A DNA stretch of 64,000 nt, taken from positions 13,790,546 to 13,854,545 of the forward strand of contig NC_135571.1 in NCBI RefSeq assembly GCF_964340395.1, in the 5' to 3' direction. Of the stretch, positions 52,085 to 63,985 are shown piece after piece. Source of the DNA: Glandiceps talaboti (Eukaryota > Hemichordata > Enteropneusta > Spengelidae). Position 1 is the first letter of the stretch; the number at the start of each line of letters is the position of its first letter. The notes under the pieces were generated by a model that made no database searches, had not been told where the DNA came from, and worked only from the letters and a program-made list of their open reading frames with translations. The translations under genes were made by a program, and so were the position numbers.

Positions 52085-52215
52085 TGAGAATAGAGTGTCT
52101 TTTGCAAGAACAAAAAGAGTTTCTTGTCAACAGATGGGGGGGTGTCATTGTGTTTTTTTATTTGTCAGAGGGGGGTTGGATTGTTTTGTGAACAGATCTC
52201 ATTCAAAGTTGGTAT
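52085..52215 (-). mobile_element. C-tract family, short copy F
   Basis: AGAGTGTCTTTTGCAAGAAC, then CAACAGATGGGGGGGTGTC, then GTCAGAGGGGGGTTGGATTG. This is the reverse complement of the blocks of copy E at 15340-15480 in matching order. Confidence 0.6.
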
Positions 52216-52219
52216 TAGG

Positions 52220-53124
52220 ACAGTGTTCTATGACATACATGTGCATATCCATTTTCGTCGTGATATGATCCCCCATACCCAACCAATCCTTTATTGTTGT
52301 AGGCATGTTCCATGTCCAACAAGCAGACACAACATATCTAAGTCTGTTTGATTTAGGTTCACAAGTGTTGTTGCGTGATCAGAGTAGTGATAATCATAGC
52401 GGGGACTATATGACATTCTCAATGACTTGTATATTTCTATATTGTGATCTGTACAACCCTTATAATGTTTCTTCAACAAATTGAAACACATACCTACCCG
52501 CCCCCCTAAAAAAAAAAATTTTTAAATTTAAAAAAAAAAAATTAAAAAATCGCAACATCACTAATGGAGAGATTGGTACACCAAAAGTATATGTCTGTAT
52601 GTGGGTGAAAATTGAAGTTTTTTAAAAATCAAATAAATTCCTTCAGACTCCAAACTATCCTTTGAAAGTCAGCCAGTCTCTTAGAATTACAACTGTGAAT
52701 TGAAAGCATCACTGACATCTACATGGATACACACACTTCCATCTTTTCTATTAACTAACTAACTAACTGACTGACTGACTGACTGACTGACTGACTGATC
52801 CATCAATTTAGTAACCTAATGATGAGAAACATTAAATAAAATGGGTCACCATAGCCAGTAAATAGAAGCTTTGAAGCATGTAAATAAATTGGTCATTTAC
52901 CAGAACCATAGACATTGGAGAGCAGTCTCTCTCTGTCACCCATGCAAGAACAAGTAACATTATCAGTGTGGTCCTATTTCCTCTAGGCTTTTTCACATTC
53001 TAATAAGGGTGACCCCCTGGTTTTTGTTCTGTTTCTCAATACCTGACCGACCCAACTTTTCAGCTCTGACAACAAAATAATTTTTTTTTTTAATTTTTAA
53101 CTGCCCTTGATATTTCACAGAATG
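52220..53124. other. No gene; homopolymer-rich and (CTGA)n
   Basis: Poly-A/T runs near 52505-52550 and a CTAA/CTGA microsatellite at about 52750-52799. No supported exon. Confidence 0.5.
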
Positions 53125-53561
53125 ATAATAATTAGTTATATTAGTTATAGTTTATTGCAATAGGTCTACTGACCAATGAGCATACATTGTAAAAACAATT
53201 CAAAAACACATACGTTACGTAATTAAATAAATACATAAATGGAGAAGGTGGGATTATTAAAGCAATATTACATAAACAATTCATTTCTGATTTTAAATGC
53301 TTTGTATATAAAGATGCCAAGTTGCCTAACAACACGCTCGTTGTCACAGGAAATTAAATCAATGAATTTGAAAAACGTTGGTTGCCTCCAGTAATACTGT
53401 TTTTGAATGTACTTATGTCTGGTAGCCTCGTATTTAGGACATACTAAAACAAAATGAAAATCATCTTCGATAACAGAACAATAATAAACAATGTCTGGAC
53501 TGTTGACATCATCTACAGTCATAGTGGTGGCACAATGTTGCACAATGTCACACAATCTCAA
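53125..53561 (-). mobile_element. LINE 3' end with zf-RVT-like C-terminal sequence
   Basis: The minus frame 53561-53268 reads ...IEDDFHFVLVCPKYEATRHK... YWRQPTFFKFIDL ... LGIFIYKAFKIR. This matches the E-D/E-FHF-VCP...C-terminal region (zinc-binding in reverse transcriptase) of invertebrate LINE proteins. A 3' UTR with TTGCAATAAAC and an ATTATTATC-like tail follows to about 53125. Only this end is present, so it is a 5'-truncated copy. The frame is open over about 97 codons. Confidence 0.68.
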
Positions 53562-54540
53562 TAAATGAACATCATTCGTTTAGGACAACCCCCCCCCCCC
53601 TCCACTTCCCCTCCCCCTAAATGAATGTTCACAAGTATGACATCAACATGTATATAGATGATGTAAATCATGATGAAAATTGTAGCGGTCATACCACTAC
53701 GATCGATGCAGTGTGAAACATGATGGTGAACGTGAAGTTCCGACCTTATGAACCTGTTTACTGAGATGATGGTAAACACATCAAAATACTACCGGAAACC
53801 CAGCACTGTATTTCACATTTATAGAAGTAAATTTTTATCAACTTATCAACATCTCACTAGTAAATACTTTTGTCATTGAAGGCATGGAAGTTTTCAAAAT
53901 TTGATTAGCAATGTGAAAATGAAGTTCAGCAATTGCCTTGACACCAGACCCCCTCCCCCGCTAAATGAACGAAGTTTCACTTATTGACCATGTGTGGCAA
54001 TGTGCAATCATCCATAACAAACATGAGTTACCATGACGATTAGAAATATAATTACATTTCTCTAAAATTCCTTGGATAGTTGATTTAAAAGAATGGCTGA
54101 TTTGATGGGAGATTGAGAGCTCAACTTTTAGTATTGTAATATAGATGTTTTGGGTTTTGTAGGGGCTGGAAGGTTGTAAAAATGTTAGTACATTCCAACT
54201 AAACATTTACATATATGTATAGTGAACAATTTACATTAATTTGTGTATTTATGATTCTCATCCACTTAGATTACTAAAATATGAGAACATCATGTCATAT
54301 TAACCAATTTGGACAAGACATCTCTCTTTCTAGTGTATTTATCGTAAGCTTCACCATCAAGGTAAAGCTATCTTGGATGTTGCTGTCTGAAACATTGGAA
54401 AGATTGCTTGTATATTGAGGCATGTAATATATACTTCACTTGTTCATTAGTCAGCAAGTAATTGTCAATAAAGGAGATACGAATAGTAAAAGTGGTTTCT
54501 CACAATGTGCTCAAAGTGGACAAGTATGGCTGTGTATATC
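53562..54540. other. No gene recognised
   Basis: Short unsupported frames only. A poly-C run lies near 53588-53600 and another C-rich stretch near 53950. Confidence 0.5.
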
Positions 54541-54632
54541 TATCTATCTGTATGTATGTATGTATGTATGTATGTATGTATGTATGTACATATGTGTATG
54601 TATATATGTATGTGTATGTATGTATGTATGTA
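54541..54632. repeat. (TATG)n microsatellite
   Basis: TATC then TATG units with TGTA interruptions; Y-V-C-M frames are artefacts. Confidence 0.9.
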
Positions 54633-54639
54633 CTTTTGA

Positions 54640-55264
54640 AATGTCGTGTATTACGAAGCAATAGTAGTACCGTCTACCTCTCGCAAGTTGTAGTAAAATA
54701 TACCATTCAAACTACAGTGCAATATCGACCACAATTATTGTGACTTTTTTGTCCATTCCATCTTCATCCCTCTCCTCGGCCCAACTATTCGAAACTTGCA
54801 TGATGAGCTAGTATTTTTTTCTGTTTATTTCTGTGTATTTTTCAGTACACTTGTCTTCAGTGTCTGATCTATGTCCTCAAATGTCATAACAGCAAACCGT
54901 CGCTTTCTCCCTGTCATTATACCGTCTACCTTGCAAGACTTAGTACAAGTTGTAGTATGTGTATTTTATTCACCTTCTAAATACACTCTGAGGTAATGTT
55001 TATTATTACGAAAATAGTGTTCAACTTGTGAACTGAAGTCTTTGTTCAGTCACAGTCAGGGGTCATGTTTTTGTTATGATTGTCTGCGTCTAATCACTCT
55101 TCCCTGGATGGCTCTCATACACACCAAATACACTCCCGCCACCGACATTTGATAAATTTGCTACTCTGCTGATACACCGGTCTTCACGCTTTTCCCTGAT
55201 TGGTCAATAGCCCTCATTTAATTTTGTAACTGTCAGTCGAAATTTAACGCCCAGCCGGAGTACA
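54640..55264. other. No gene recognised
   Basis: Unique-looking sequence. A phrase like TACCGTCTACCT near GCAAG and TTGTAGTA recurs at about 54670 and 54920, suggesting an old duplication or short repeat. Confidence 0.4.
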
Positions 55265-55507
55265 AGTATGTATGTATGTATGTGTATGTATGTATGTACA
55301 TGTATGTATGTAGGTATGTATGTATGTATGTATGTATGTATGTATGTATGTATGTATGTATGTATGTATGTATGTATGTGTGTGTATGTGTCTTTATGTC
55401 TGTCTGTCTGTATGTCTGTCTGTATGTATGTCTGTCTGTCTGTATGTCTGTCTGTATGTATGTATGTATGTATGTATGTATGTATGTATGTATGTATGTA
55501 TGTATGT
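55265..55507. repeat. (TATG/TCTG)n microsatellite
   Basis: Long TATG tracts flank a TCTG-rich centre (about 55395-55460). Confidence 0.92.
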
Positions 55508-55956
55508 CCATCTGTGTCTATTTTAGTGGACCTGTTACAGTAAGAACAGATACATAATGCAATTTCTGTTTTGTGTTCTGGTTTGTGTGATTACTTTATT
55601 CATTTATGATAATTTTGTTTTCACATGATACGTTATTAGAAAATTTAAACCCTAGTTTAAGCCGCCAACCCTAAACATTTTCTAAATATTTAAAACAAAA
55701 AGATAAATTCTTTCGTCTTCTTGACCTTTATGCACGTGTTTTCTTTCCCCCAGTGATGTCTGTACATATTTCAACAAACTATCACAGAAGGTCGGGGGGG
55801 GGGGGGGTATTCTGACTGACAATTTGTTTATTTTTGGGTCAAAGCAATATATTTCATAATTTAAAAAAATTAAAAAGGGAAAGGTGAAAGACAAACCTTA
55901 TTTTCTGAGGCAATATTATCGGAATCACACAATTATTTTTTTCTGCTGTAGCATGA

Positions 55957-56573
55957 GATCCCAATTGCAAGTTATAGATATCAGATCCCAAGTTATAGAT
56001 ATCAGATCCCAAAGTATAGATATGAGATCCCAAGTTATAGATATGAGATCCCAAGTTATAGATATCAGATCCCAAGTTATAGATATCAGATCCCAAGTTA
56101 TAGATATCAGATCCGAAGTTATAGATATGAGATCCCAAGTTATAGATATCAGATCCCAAGTTATCGATATCAGATCCCAAGTTGTAGATATCAGATCCTA
56201 AGTTATATATGGGATCCCAAGTTATAGATATCAGATCCCAAGTTATAAATATCAGATCCTAAGTTATAGATATCAGATCCTAAGTTATAGATATCAGATC
56301 CCAAGTTATAGATATCAGATCCTAAGTTATAGATATGAGATCCTAAGTTATAGATATCAGATCCCAAGTTATAGATATCAGACCCTAAGTTATAGATATC
56401 AGATCCCAAGTTATAGATATCAGATCCTAAGTTATAGATATGAGATCCTAAGTTATAGATATCAGATCCTAAGTTATGGATATGAGATCCCAAGTTATGG
56501 ATATCAGATCCCAAGTTATAGATATCAGACCCTAAGTTATAGTTATCAGATCCAAAGTTATAGATATAGCTTA
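55957..56573. repeat. 21-bp minisatellite, ~29 units
   Basis: The unit is AGTTATAGATATCAGATCCC plus A, with CCCA/CCTA, ATGAGATC and CAGACCC variants. 21 is divisible by three, so frames stay open on both strands: LGSDIYN on minus, QVIDIRS on plus. No start context, domain or neighbouring exon supports coding. Confidence 0.92.
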
Positions 56574-57439
56574 TGGCATCAACACAGCTCAAATATCGAC
56601 AAATCGCTTATAGCACTCGACAGGCATTATCGAGGTCGACAGTGGTGAATCCCACAAATGTCATGTAGAACTGTTTTGCGAACATTTATCTCTGCTAATA
56701 TACTTGATTCTGCGGAATCTGAAAAAATATACCCAAAAACAAAACTCTCGCTTGATGTTATTATACCCTTATGTTAGATTGAATGTTGGTTGTATGATAC
56801 ACAATAAATGCGATTAAAACAACAAAGAAATTAATACAGAAAAACATAACTTAAAGACACATGTTATGGTTCATTATGACCTCCAAAGGAACATTTGTAA
56901 CATGAAGGGTTAGCAAAATTCTGTAATAAAAATTGCCAGATTGTGTCTTTGTTGTCAAATGTCAAAAAAAATGTCATTTGCAAAAATTGTGGATTTGGAA
57001 AAATATTGTTTACAAGATTTCGTCTTATTCTTAGAAATCGTAAAACTCTAGAAAGTAATCAATGATTATCTATTTGATAATAAATGCTGACAAAATATCA
57101 AGCGGGTATTTTTGAAACTTTTGCATAATAACAGAGAAACTGCCCTCCCCCAAAAATTGCATTTCGTTGAAAATCTGTCACAAAACGAAATATCACAGCG
57201 CCCTCCCTTGTTTGCTAAATCCATGCTTGTTTGATAGACTAAACCTTATCATTGCAACTTTAAAGATGGCAGATAAAAAGGGGGGAAAACACCGAAAGCA
57301 GATCATTTCAAAACAGTGTTGCCAGCAAGTAAATTTCTCTCACATTTATGTGCGGAAATAGTTCATTTACCATGCAAGAACCAAGTTGAACAAAAAATAT
57401 GGAATGATGTACTCTGATCGTTCTACGTAACGACAGCAC
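56574..57439. other. No gene supported
   Basis: AT-rich. A short ATG frame at 57266-57328 followed by GTAAAT is the only exon-like object and is listed among the rejected items. Confidence 0.4.
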
Positions 57440-57805
57440 TCGTCTATGAAATTCACTGATATCTATCTCACCCATCTGTCAAGATCTACTTTGGTTGCCA
57501 GTTCACTTCAGGATAAATTACAAGATTATTCTGCTTACTTACAAAGCCCTACACTATAAAAAGCCCCAGGATGCATCTGTGATTTGATTAAGTCATACAC
57601 ACCACAATGTTCCCTCCGTTCGATTAATAAGGGCTTGTTGGTCTCAACAACATTTAACAACAATATGTGTGGTGGCCGTGCTGTTTCAAACTGTGCTCCA
57701 AAACTTTAGAATGGCTTACTACAAGAAATTCGCCAGTCATCAAATCTGGAAACTTTTACGAACAAATTGAAAGCATATCTTTTCAAACTAGCATATTGTG
57801 TGGAT
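57440..57805 (+). mobile_element. Degraded LINE C-terminal remnant
   Basis: One frame reads WLPVHFRINYKIILLTYKAL, equivalent to HWLPVRQRIAYKILLVTYKA in the LINE at 38702-39715. Later, in other frames, come LRSINKG and AP-LWN/GLL, then LETFTNKLKAYLFK-like sequence. At least two frame changes and several stops separate these pieces, so this is an old, dead copy of the same broad LINE group. Confidence 0.62.
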
Positions 57806-57814
57806 TGAACAGTC

Positions 57815-57960
57815 TAAGCGGAAAATACACATGACCTGAGGCTTTTGTGACTACTCGTCTAGCAACTCGTTGTGACATGACAAGGCCCCTTAGATCACCA
57901 GTATTTTTCTTGACTGAACGAAGAACAATGTTGGAAATAATATCCAAATATCCATCATCC
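57815..57960. mobile_element. Diverged copy of the 45.43-kb MITE-like repeat
   Basis: GGAAAATAC, TCTAGCAACTCGT, GACAAGGCCCCTTAGATCAC and GGAAATAATATC occur in the same order and spacing as in 45434-45580. It directly follows the LINE remnant. Confidence 0.5.
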
Positions 57961-58174
57961 TAGGGAGACATAAACACCTCACTCCAGTCATTTATTTTCA
58001 GCCCAGTATAAACACTTAGCGAAAGATGGCGTGTTTATATTATCAGAACATATCTAACTCAACTTAAAAGGCAAACAGTGCACTGCGCTTGCCAAATGCC
58101 GATTTCTCAAAGATCCAGCATTGAAAGCTTGGAAAACAGAAACACAACAGACTCAGTAATGTGATCTAATAGTT

Positions 58175-58916
58175 GAAGTGGCCATATGGATGATGACTGA
58201 GTATTTATTTTAGATTTTTCATTCATAAAACAATTCTATCAAGGTTTCCTACTTGAAAAATCAATGTGAAACAACATATGCGAAACCCATTGCCAAAGAT
58301 TAATAAATATGGGTCACACACAAGTAGAAAAAGATATCATATCGAAAAATCACTTTTTGGGTTTTCTTCACAATATTCAACTAGGGCATCTCTATTGTCT
58401 GTGGATGAAATTTGAAACATCCCCCATCAAACCAGAAATGTACTCTTCAAATTCAATTAAATTTGGTACATATTTCAACTGAATGCCTTCGGCAAGGGCA
58501 AAGAATTTATATTTCGTTAGTAAACACAATAATTGCAATGTAACAGATCATATATGATTAGTTCTGTTTGAAGTATGTACCAAATTATATTGCATTTGAG
58601 GGATGCATTTCGAAGATATAGCCTAATTACTGAAAATAGATGATTATGCAAATGAGTCATTAAAACTTGAAAAGCTATATCACAGTCTCAGAAGCTATGC
58701 ACTTTATTATGGTTGATGTATGAATTTGATACATGCTTTCTTAAAATTTAGCCTAATTACCGAAAACCATTAAATTATACAAATGGATCATTAATATTAA
58801 TGGAATGAATACCAAAACCTAACCAATTCTAGCCATTACCATGATAAAGAATATGTGCACCAAATATCGTTACTATTGAGCCAGTCGTTTTTGAGAAAAC
58901 GATTACAGACACCTCA
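58175..58916. mobile_element. Composite of unclassified repeat fragments ahead of a microsatellite
   Basis: 58180-58310 resembles the foldback family at 63651 (AGTGGCCATATGGATGATG, AATCAATGTGAAACAACATA). 58580-58800 has two loosely repeated blocks with TAGCCTAATTAC and CAAATG-GTCATTAA. It ends in GTTTTTGAGAAAACGATTAC and runs straight into the AGGC/AGAC/ATAC array. A body followed directly by a microsatellite suggests a 3'-tailed element. Confidence 0.4.
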
Positions 58917-58957
58917 GGCAGGCAGGCAGGCAGGCAGGCAGATCGACAGACAGACAT

Positions 58958-59004
<47 letters not shown>

Positions 59005-59032
59005 TACATACATACATACATACATACATACA

Positions 59033-59064
<32 letters not shown>

Positions 59065-59065
59065 G
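58917..59065. repeat. (GGCA)n-(GACA)n-(TACA)n microsatellite
   Basis: Three successive tetranucleotides that differ stepwise, all joined without spacer. Confidence 0.92.
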
Positions 59066-59232
59066 ACATACACACAAACTTTTCAACCCTCATATATATA
59101 ACCTTGATGGTTTGAATTGGCTCAATATTGCTATATTAGCAATGAAACAGTTTCATGCAAGCGTCATATCGTCTTATTTGCAAAACAATAAACAGAAATT
59201 GATATCATTTTGATTTCTACTTGTGTGTGACC

Positions 59233-60510
59233 CAATGTACACCAGCGTTACAGCTAAAGTGATGTTGGCTTGGTGTTCACTCATGGGACATTACAGCTAA
59301 AATGATGTAGGCTTGGTGTTTCACTCATGGGACATTACAGCTAAAATGATGTAGGCTTGGTGTTTCACTCATGGGACATTACAGCTAAAATGATGTAGGC
59401 TTGGTGTTTCACTCATGGGACATCACAGCTAAAATGATGTAGTCTTGGTGTTTCACTCATGGGACATTACAGCTAAAATGATGTAGGCTTGGTGTTTCAC
59501 TCATGGGACATCACAGCTAAAATGATGTAGGCTTGGTGTTTCACTCATGGGACATTACAGCTAAAATGATGTAGGCTTGGTGTTTCACTCATGAGACATT
59601 ACAGCTAAAATGATGTAGGCTTGGTGTTTCACTCATGGGACATTACAGCTAAAATGATGTAGGCTGGGTGTTTCACTCATGGGACATTACAGCTAAAATG
59701 ATGTAGGCTTGGTGTTTCACTCATGGGACATTACAGCTAAAATTATGTAGGCTTGGTGTTTCACTCATGGGACATTAGAACTAAAATGATGTAGGCTTGG
59801 TGTTTCACTCATGGGACATTACAGCTAAAATTATGTAGGCTTGGTGTTTCACTCATGGGACATAACAGCTAAAATGATGTAGGCTTGGTGTTTCACTCAT
59901 GGGACATTACAGCTAAAATGATGTAGGCTTGGTGTTTCACTCATGGGACATTACAGCTAAAATTATGTAGGCTTGGTGTTTCACTCATGGGACATTAGAA
60001 CTAAAATGATGTAGACTTGGTGTTTCACTCATGGGACATTACAGCTAAAATTATGTAGGCTTGGTGTTTCACTCATGGGACATTAGAACTAAAATGATGT
60101 AGGCTTGGTGTTTCACTCATGGGACATTAGAACTAACATGATGTTTCACTCATGGGACATTACAGCTAAATGATGTAGGCTTGGTGTTTCACTCATGGGA
60201 CATTACAGCTAAAATGATGTAGGCTTGGTGTTTCACTCATGGGACATTAGAACTAAAATGATGTAGGCTTGGTATTTCACTCATGGGACATTACAGCTAA
60301 AATGATGTAGGCTTGGTGTTTCACTCATGGGACATTACAGCTAAAATGATGTAGGCTTGGTGTTTCACTCATGGGACATTACAGCTAAAATGATATAGGC
60401 TTGGTGTTTCACTCATGGGACATTACAGCTAAAATGATGTAGGCTTGGTATTTCACTCATGGGACATTACAGCTAAAATGATGTAAAATGATTCACTAAT
60501 GGGACATTAC
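59233..60510. repeat. 44-bp minisatellite, ~29 units
   Basis: The unit is CATTACAGCTAAAATGATGT followed by AGGCTTGGTGTTTCACTCAT then GGGA. The period is 44 bp (for example starts at 59289 and 59333). Variants CATTAGAACT, AAATTATGT and CATCACAGCT are interspersed. Two shortened units occur near 60135-60175. No gene is attached to it. Confidence 0.94.
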
Positions 60511-60584
60511 ATTTTAGCTGTATGTTTGATATTCAGGATGTCCTCTATGTTTTTTATATAATTATTTATTTGTCTATTTTTATG

Positions 60585-61020
60585 TTGTTATTTTTTTTAT
60601 TTTATTCATTCATCATCCAACAGGCTTATCCCAAAACAGGACGGCCTTGATAAAATACAATAAATGATTGAACAAAACGTGTACCATACATCACAATAAC
60701 AATTACACATTACCTTTACACAATGAGGAAAACACAATAAACATAAAGAATTTCAAAATTAAGTAAAATTACCCGTCTGTATATATTAACTCTCTCTCAA
60801 ATCATTTTTAAAATCCGCAAACGACGTAAAAAGGTCAATGCCATAAGGATACAGACGACTATTTAAAAGCCCCATAGAGCGCGATACAACTGCATGTTTG
60901 GACAGATACATACGGTGGTTAACAAGCCTAACAATTTCCCTAAATCTAAAACACCTTGGAGGAACATAAAAATTAAACTTATCAAGAATATCTGGGCAAA
61001 TAAATCTAGAATTCACACAT
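60585..61020 (-). mobile_element. Probable LINE 3' end with A-rich tail
   Basis: The minus frame 61016-60786 reads CPDILDKFNFYVPPRCFRFR ... IDLFTSFADFKNDLRES, which resembles the last ~70 residues of some invertebrate LINE reverse transcriptases. A ~170-bp 3' UTR ends in AATGAATAAAATAAAAAA. The match is from memory and short, so the family is not assigned. Confidence 0.5.
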
Positions 61021-61453
61021 TTATATGTTTTGAGTTTATCAGTAGACTAGTGATTTTACAATTCAGAAATGAAATGACGTTTGTCTTCTATTGTGTTGTT
61101 TTACAAATTATGACGTCATTATGAGTGATATAGCTAGTAATGTCTGCTTGTTATGAATTCTATGAGGTAAACGCTTGATTTTTCACTTATTTAGCCTAGA
61201 GAGACGTTGGAAATGGTAGAACTTTCACATTAATTAACGGTAAGGCTTTTCAAACAAACTCTCGAGTACTTAGATCAAATACCCTCACAAATTAAAGTAG
61301 TTTTACTTATCCTTTGAAACCAGCATTCAGTTATTGTACGTGTTGCACATGACAGCTATATCCTTATCTATTCAGTGTGGATCCATTTGACTTCAGGATC
61401 AATCTCTACATCTTTGTTCACAAAGAGCTAAAGCGGTCAAATTATACAACAAG
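61021..61453. other. Short gap; NXPE-like 3' flank
   Basis: No exon or repeat recognised; probably holds the 3' UTR of the minus-strand NXPE-like gene. Confidence 0.4.
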
Positions 61454-62374
61454 TTAGTATACATTTGGACAGACATACGACAAAAATAAGTCAACTTGTT
61501 GTCTTACAACTCTTTCTGGCATATGAACAGAATTAGGACTTATATGTGATAAGGACATATCCCAAACATTTAGGAATCGAACTACGTGTATGCCCTCTAC
61601 TAGTACTCTCCTTAGAATGTTATTCATTTGAAACAATGTCCAGTCACTACTATGGATATGACTTTCCAAACTGGGATGCTCTCTTGGATGCGAGCTCTTA
61701 ATTATAACCATAATCTCCGGACATCTCATCTGAAGTCGTAGAAGTGACTGGCGTACACTCTGAAGTCGTTCGATATACGAATCAAGCGTCCATGTTGTAA
61801 AATGATAGCTTAGACTCAAAACAACGATAGAATTACACGTGTTTTCCTGTATACTATCAAGTGTATCCTCAACAAAGTGCTGCTTCCAAAATTCATGTAA
61901 AGTGCTCCCCACTGGATATTCATGGAAACGAAAAATAATGGTAAGGTTTCGAGTGGAGTCTTTCAACAAACAGTTAACCATGCTATTATCGCTATGAGAT
62001 CGCTTTGATTGTAATTCCTTGGTTAGGAAATTATGCCATAATCGTAAAGTCGAATCACCAAGTAAGTAGACTGGTCTGCCACTGAGACACCTCTCAATCT
62101 GGAATACTTTCCACTGGTGTGATTTACATGAAAGTGACACCCAATAACTATCATTAACCCAGTAACCATCACTAGCTGTGTCTTTAATATTGTCGTTAAC
62201 GCAAGATGGTAATTCTGGCATGGAATCCTTGGCCCCTGTATCAGAAATGTGTACAGACATACAAGTATTAAAACTAAAACAACATTCTGACAATATATGG
62301 GATTTAGAAAGTGTCATTTCTACGTTTAATACTCAACCGTCAAAGATACATACATACATACATACATACATACA

Positions 62375-62406
<32 letters not shown>

Positions 62407-62465
62407 CATACATACATACATACATACATACATACATACATACATACATACATACATACAGACAT

Positions 62466-62516
<51 letters not shown>

Positions 62517-62643
62517 CACACACACATACATACATACATACATACATACATACATACATACATACATACATACATACATACATACATTCATACATACATA
62601 CATACATACATACATACATACATACATACATACATACATACAT

Positions 62644-62676
<33 letters not shown>

Positions 62677-63012
62677 TGCATACATACATACATACATACA
62701 TACATACATACATACATACATACATACATACATACATACATACATACAGGGTTTAATACATGTTTGTGATAACAATTACTCTAAAAAGGTTCACTTTTAT
62801 ATTGTGCAGTAGGAATGTAGCAAAAAACAATGTCAAATACATCTTTAATAGGTGTATAATGATGTCGGTAAATTTTACCAATATGTTATCGGCGTTGTAT
62901 GTAATGATAATTTGAAATAAAAGACAACAAAAACTTATTATTTATAAGCTTACCTTGATCTTGAATGAGAATACTTAGGCCTTCCGTGATTAAAGGTTGC
63001 ATCACATAAAGG
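61454..63012 (-). CDS. NXPE-like protein (PC-esterase-type C-terminal domain), 3' partial gene
   Basis: The last coding exon is 62235-61454, after the acceptor TGATACAG. It encodes about 260 residues: GYWVNDSYWVSLSC, then VYLLGDSTLRLWHNFL (the GDS block), FRFHEYPVG, VVLSLSYHFTTW, and FLNVWDMSLSHISPNSVHMP with the D-x-x-H-type C-terminal block. This is the layout of NXPE C-terminal/PC-esterase-like domains. A probable upstream exon lies at 63012-62954: acceptor CTAACAG, donor GTAAGC, no stop in the phase required, and it joins phase 1 to phase 1. Earlier exons lie beyond or were not found. Family members are secreted or Golgi-type glycoproteins, mostly of unproven enzymatic activity. GDS and the terminal His are present, so an esterase- or acyltransferase-like fold is plausible. 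Confidence 0.8.
62345..62750. repeat. (TACA)n/(GACA)n microsatellite in NXPE-like intron
   Basis: TACA tracts flank a GACA block (about 62460-62510) and two CACACA interruptions. It starts about 110 nt beyond the final-exon acceptor. Long frames across it on both strands are artefacts. Confidence 0.92.
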
Positions 63013-63650
63013 CTGTTAGACAATAAATGAAAAAATCATAAATTAAGTTGTAAAAAAAATTATTTGGTTCCGGTTACTCGACTCCCACGTTGTTTTTCGC
63101 TGCCGACCCTAAACTTTTCTTTTACGTACGTATTTGAGGAAAAATAAATAAAATCGCGAACATTTTGAAATAGTGGATGTGGACACTGACATCAACTTAA
63201 AAAGACAATATAAAACTGTTCTTCCAATCTGTAATGACTGTACATCTGATGGGAAGAATCCAAGGAAAACAACAGAAAGCATAACTAACCTGAACTAGAC
63301 ACTCACACGTCAAAAAATCAAAATCTACCTACCCCACCTATTCCAAAATTGAGCGTAATCGGAATCACACAATTTTGTTAGGCCTAAGGGGAACTCAACT
63401 CCAGGAAATATAGATATTGTCATGAACTTCAAGGCTCTGGAGAACCATTTTATGGTAAGGCACAAAATAGATATAACCACTTTCTTACTACTAATAACTG
63501 TGGATATTTTGGTTTTGTTCATCCTATTGTTCTGAGAACTTTGGAAATGACAGAATTAACCTGTTTTAATTGGCGTTCAGAGATACGCGCCAAAGTTGTA
63601 AACTAGCTGTGGAAGGCCTCAGAGTAATTGTTCCATACTGGTTTATGAAT
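62760..63650. other. Intronic or upstream sequence of the NXPE-like gene
   Basis: Apart from the candidate 59-nt exon at 62954-63012, no further exon was seen. Confidence 0.4.
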
Positions 63651-63985
63651 ATTCGTCAGTTATCAAAGTGGCCGTATGATGAGGATTAAGTATTATTTTT
63701 TTGAGTATCGACCATGGAAAATCAACGTGAAACAATTGCAACATATGCCAAGTCCTTGTTTGTAACTCAATAAATTGCAAAAATGTTAATACAATAACAA
63801 CCATTTTCTATAAATCGCAACTTTTTCTTTTTTAAGTTTTTGCAATTTATTGAGTTACAAACACAGACTTGGTATATGTTGTTTCAAATTGATTTTCCGA
63901 GTAGGAAGCCATGATAAAACTGTTTTATAAATTAAGAATCCAAACTAAATATCCAAACCTGATCCATATAGCCACTTTAACCACT
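63651..63985. mobile_element. Foldback/MITE-like element, ~335 bp
   Basis: Outer ends CAGTTATCAAAGTGGCCGTA and TATAGCCACTTTAACCACTG are inverse. Inside, AATCAACGTGAAACAATTGC, then CAACATATGCCAAGTCC, then GTAACTCAATAAATTGCAAA are mirrored by TTTGCAATTTATTGAGTTAC, ACTTGGTATATGTTG and TTTCAAATTGATT. The whole could fold into one long hairpin. Partial relatives lie at 46675 and 58180. Confidence 0.7.

Noticed and set aside
57266-57328. ATG frame of 21 codons (MADKKGGKHRKQ) followed by GTAAAT
   Set aside because: It has a good start context and a donor, but no downstream exon in phase; the next 500 bp is a dead LINE and MITE. Left as an unproven first exon.
62178-62775. Four long frames of IHTY / MYVC repeats
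   Set aside because: Simple translation of TACA/GACA repeats on both strands in the NXPE-like intron.
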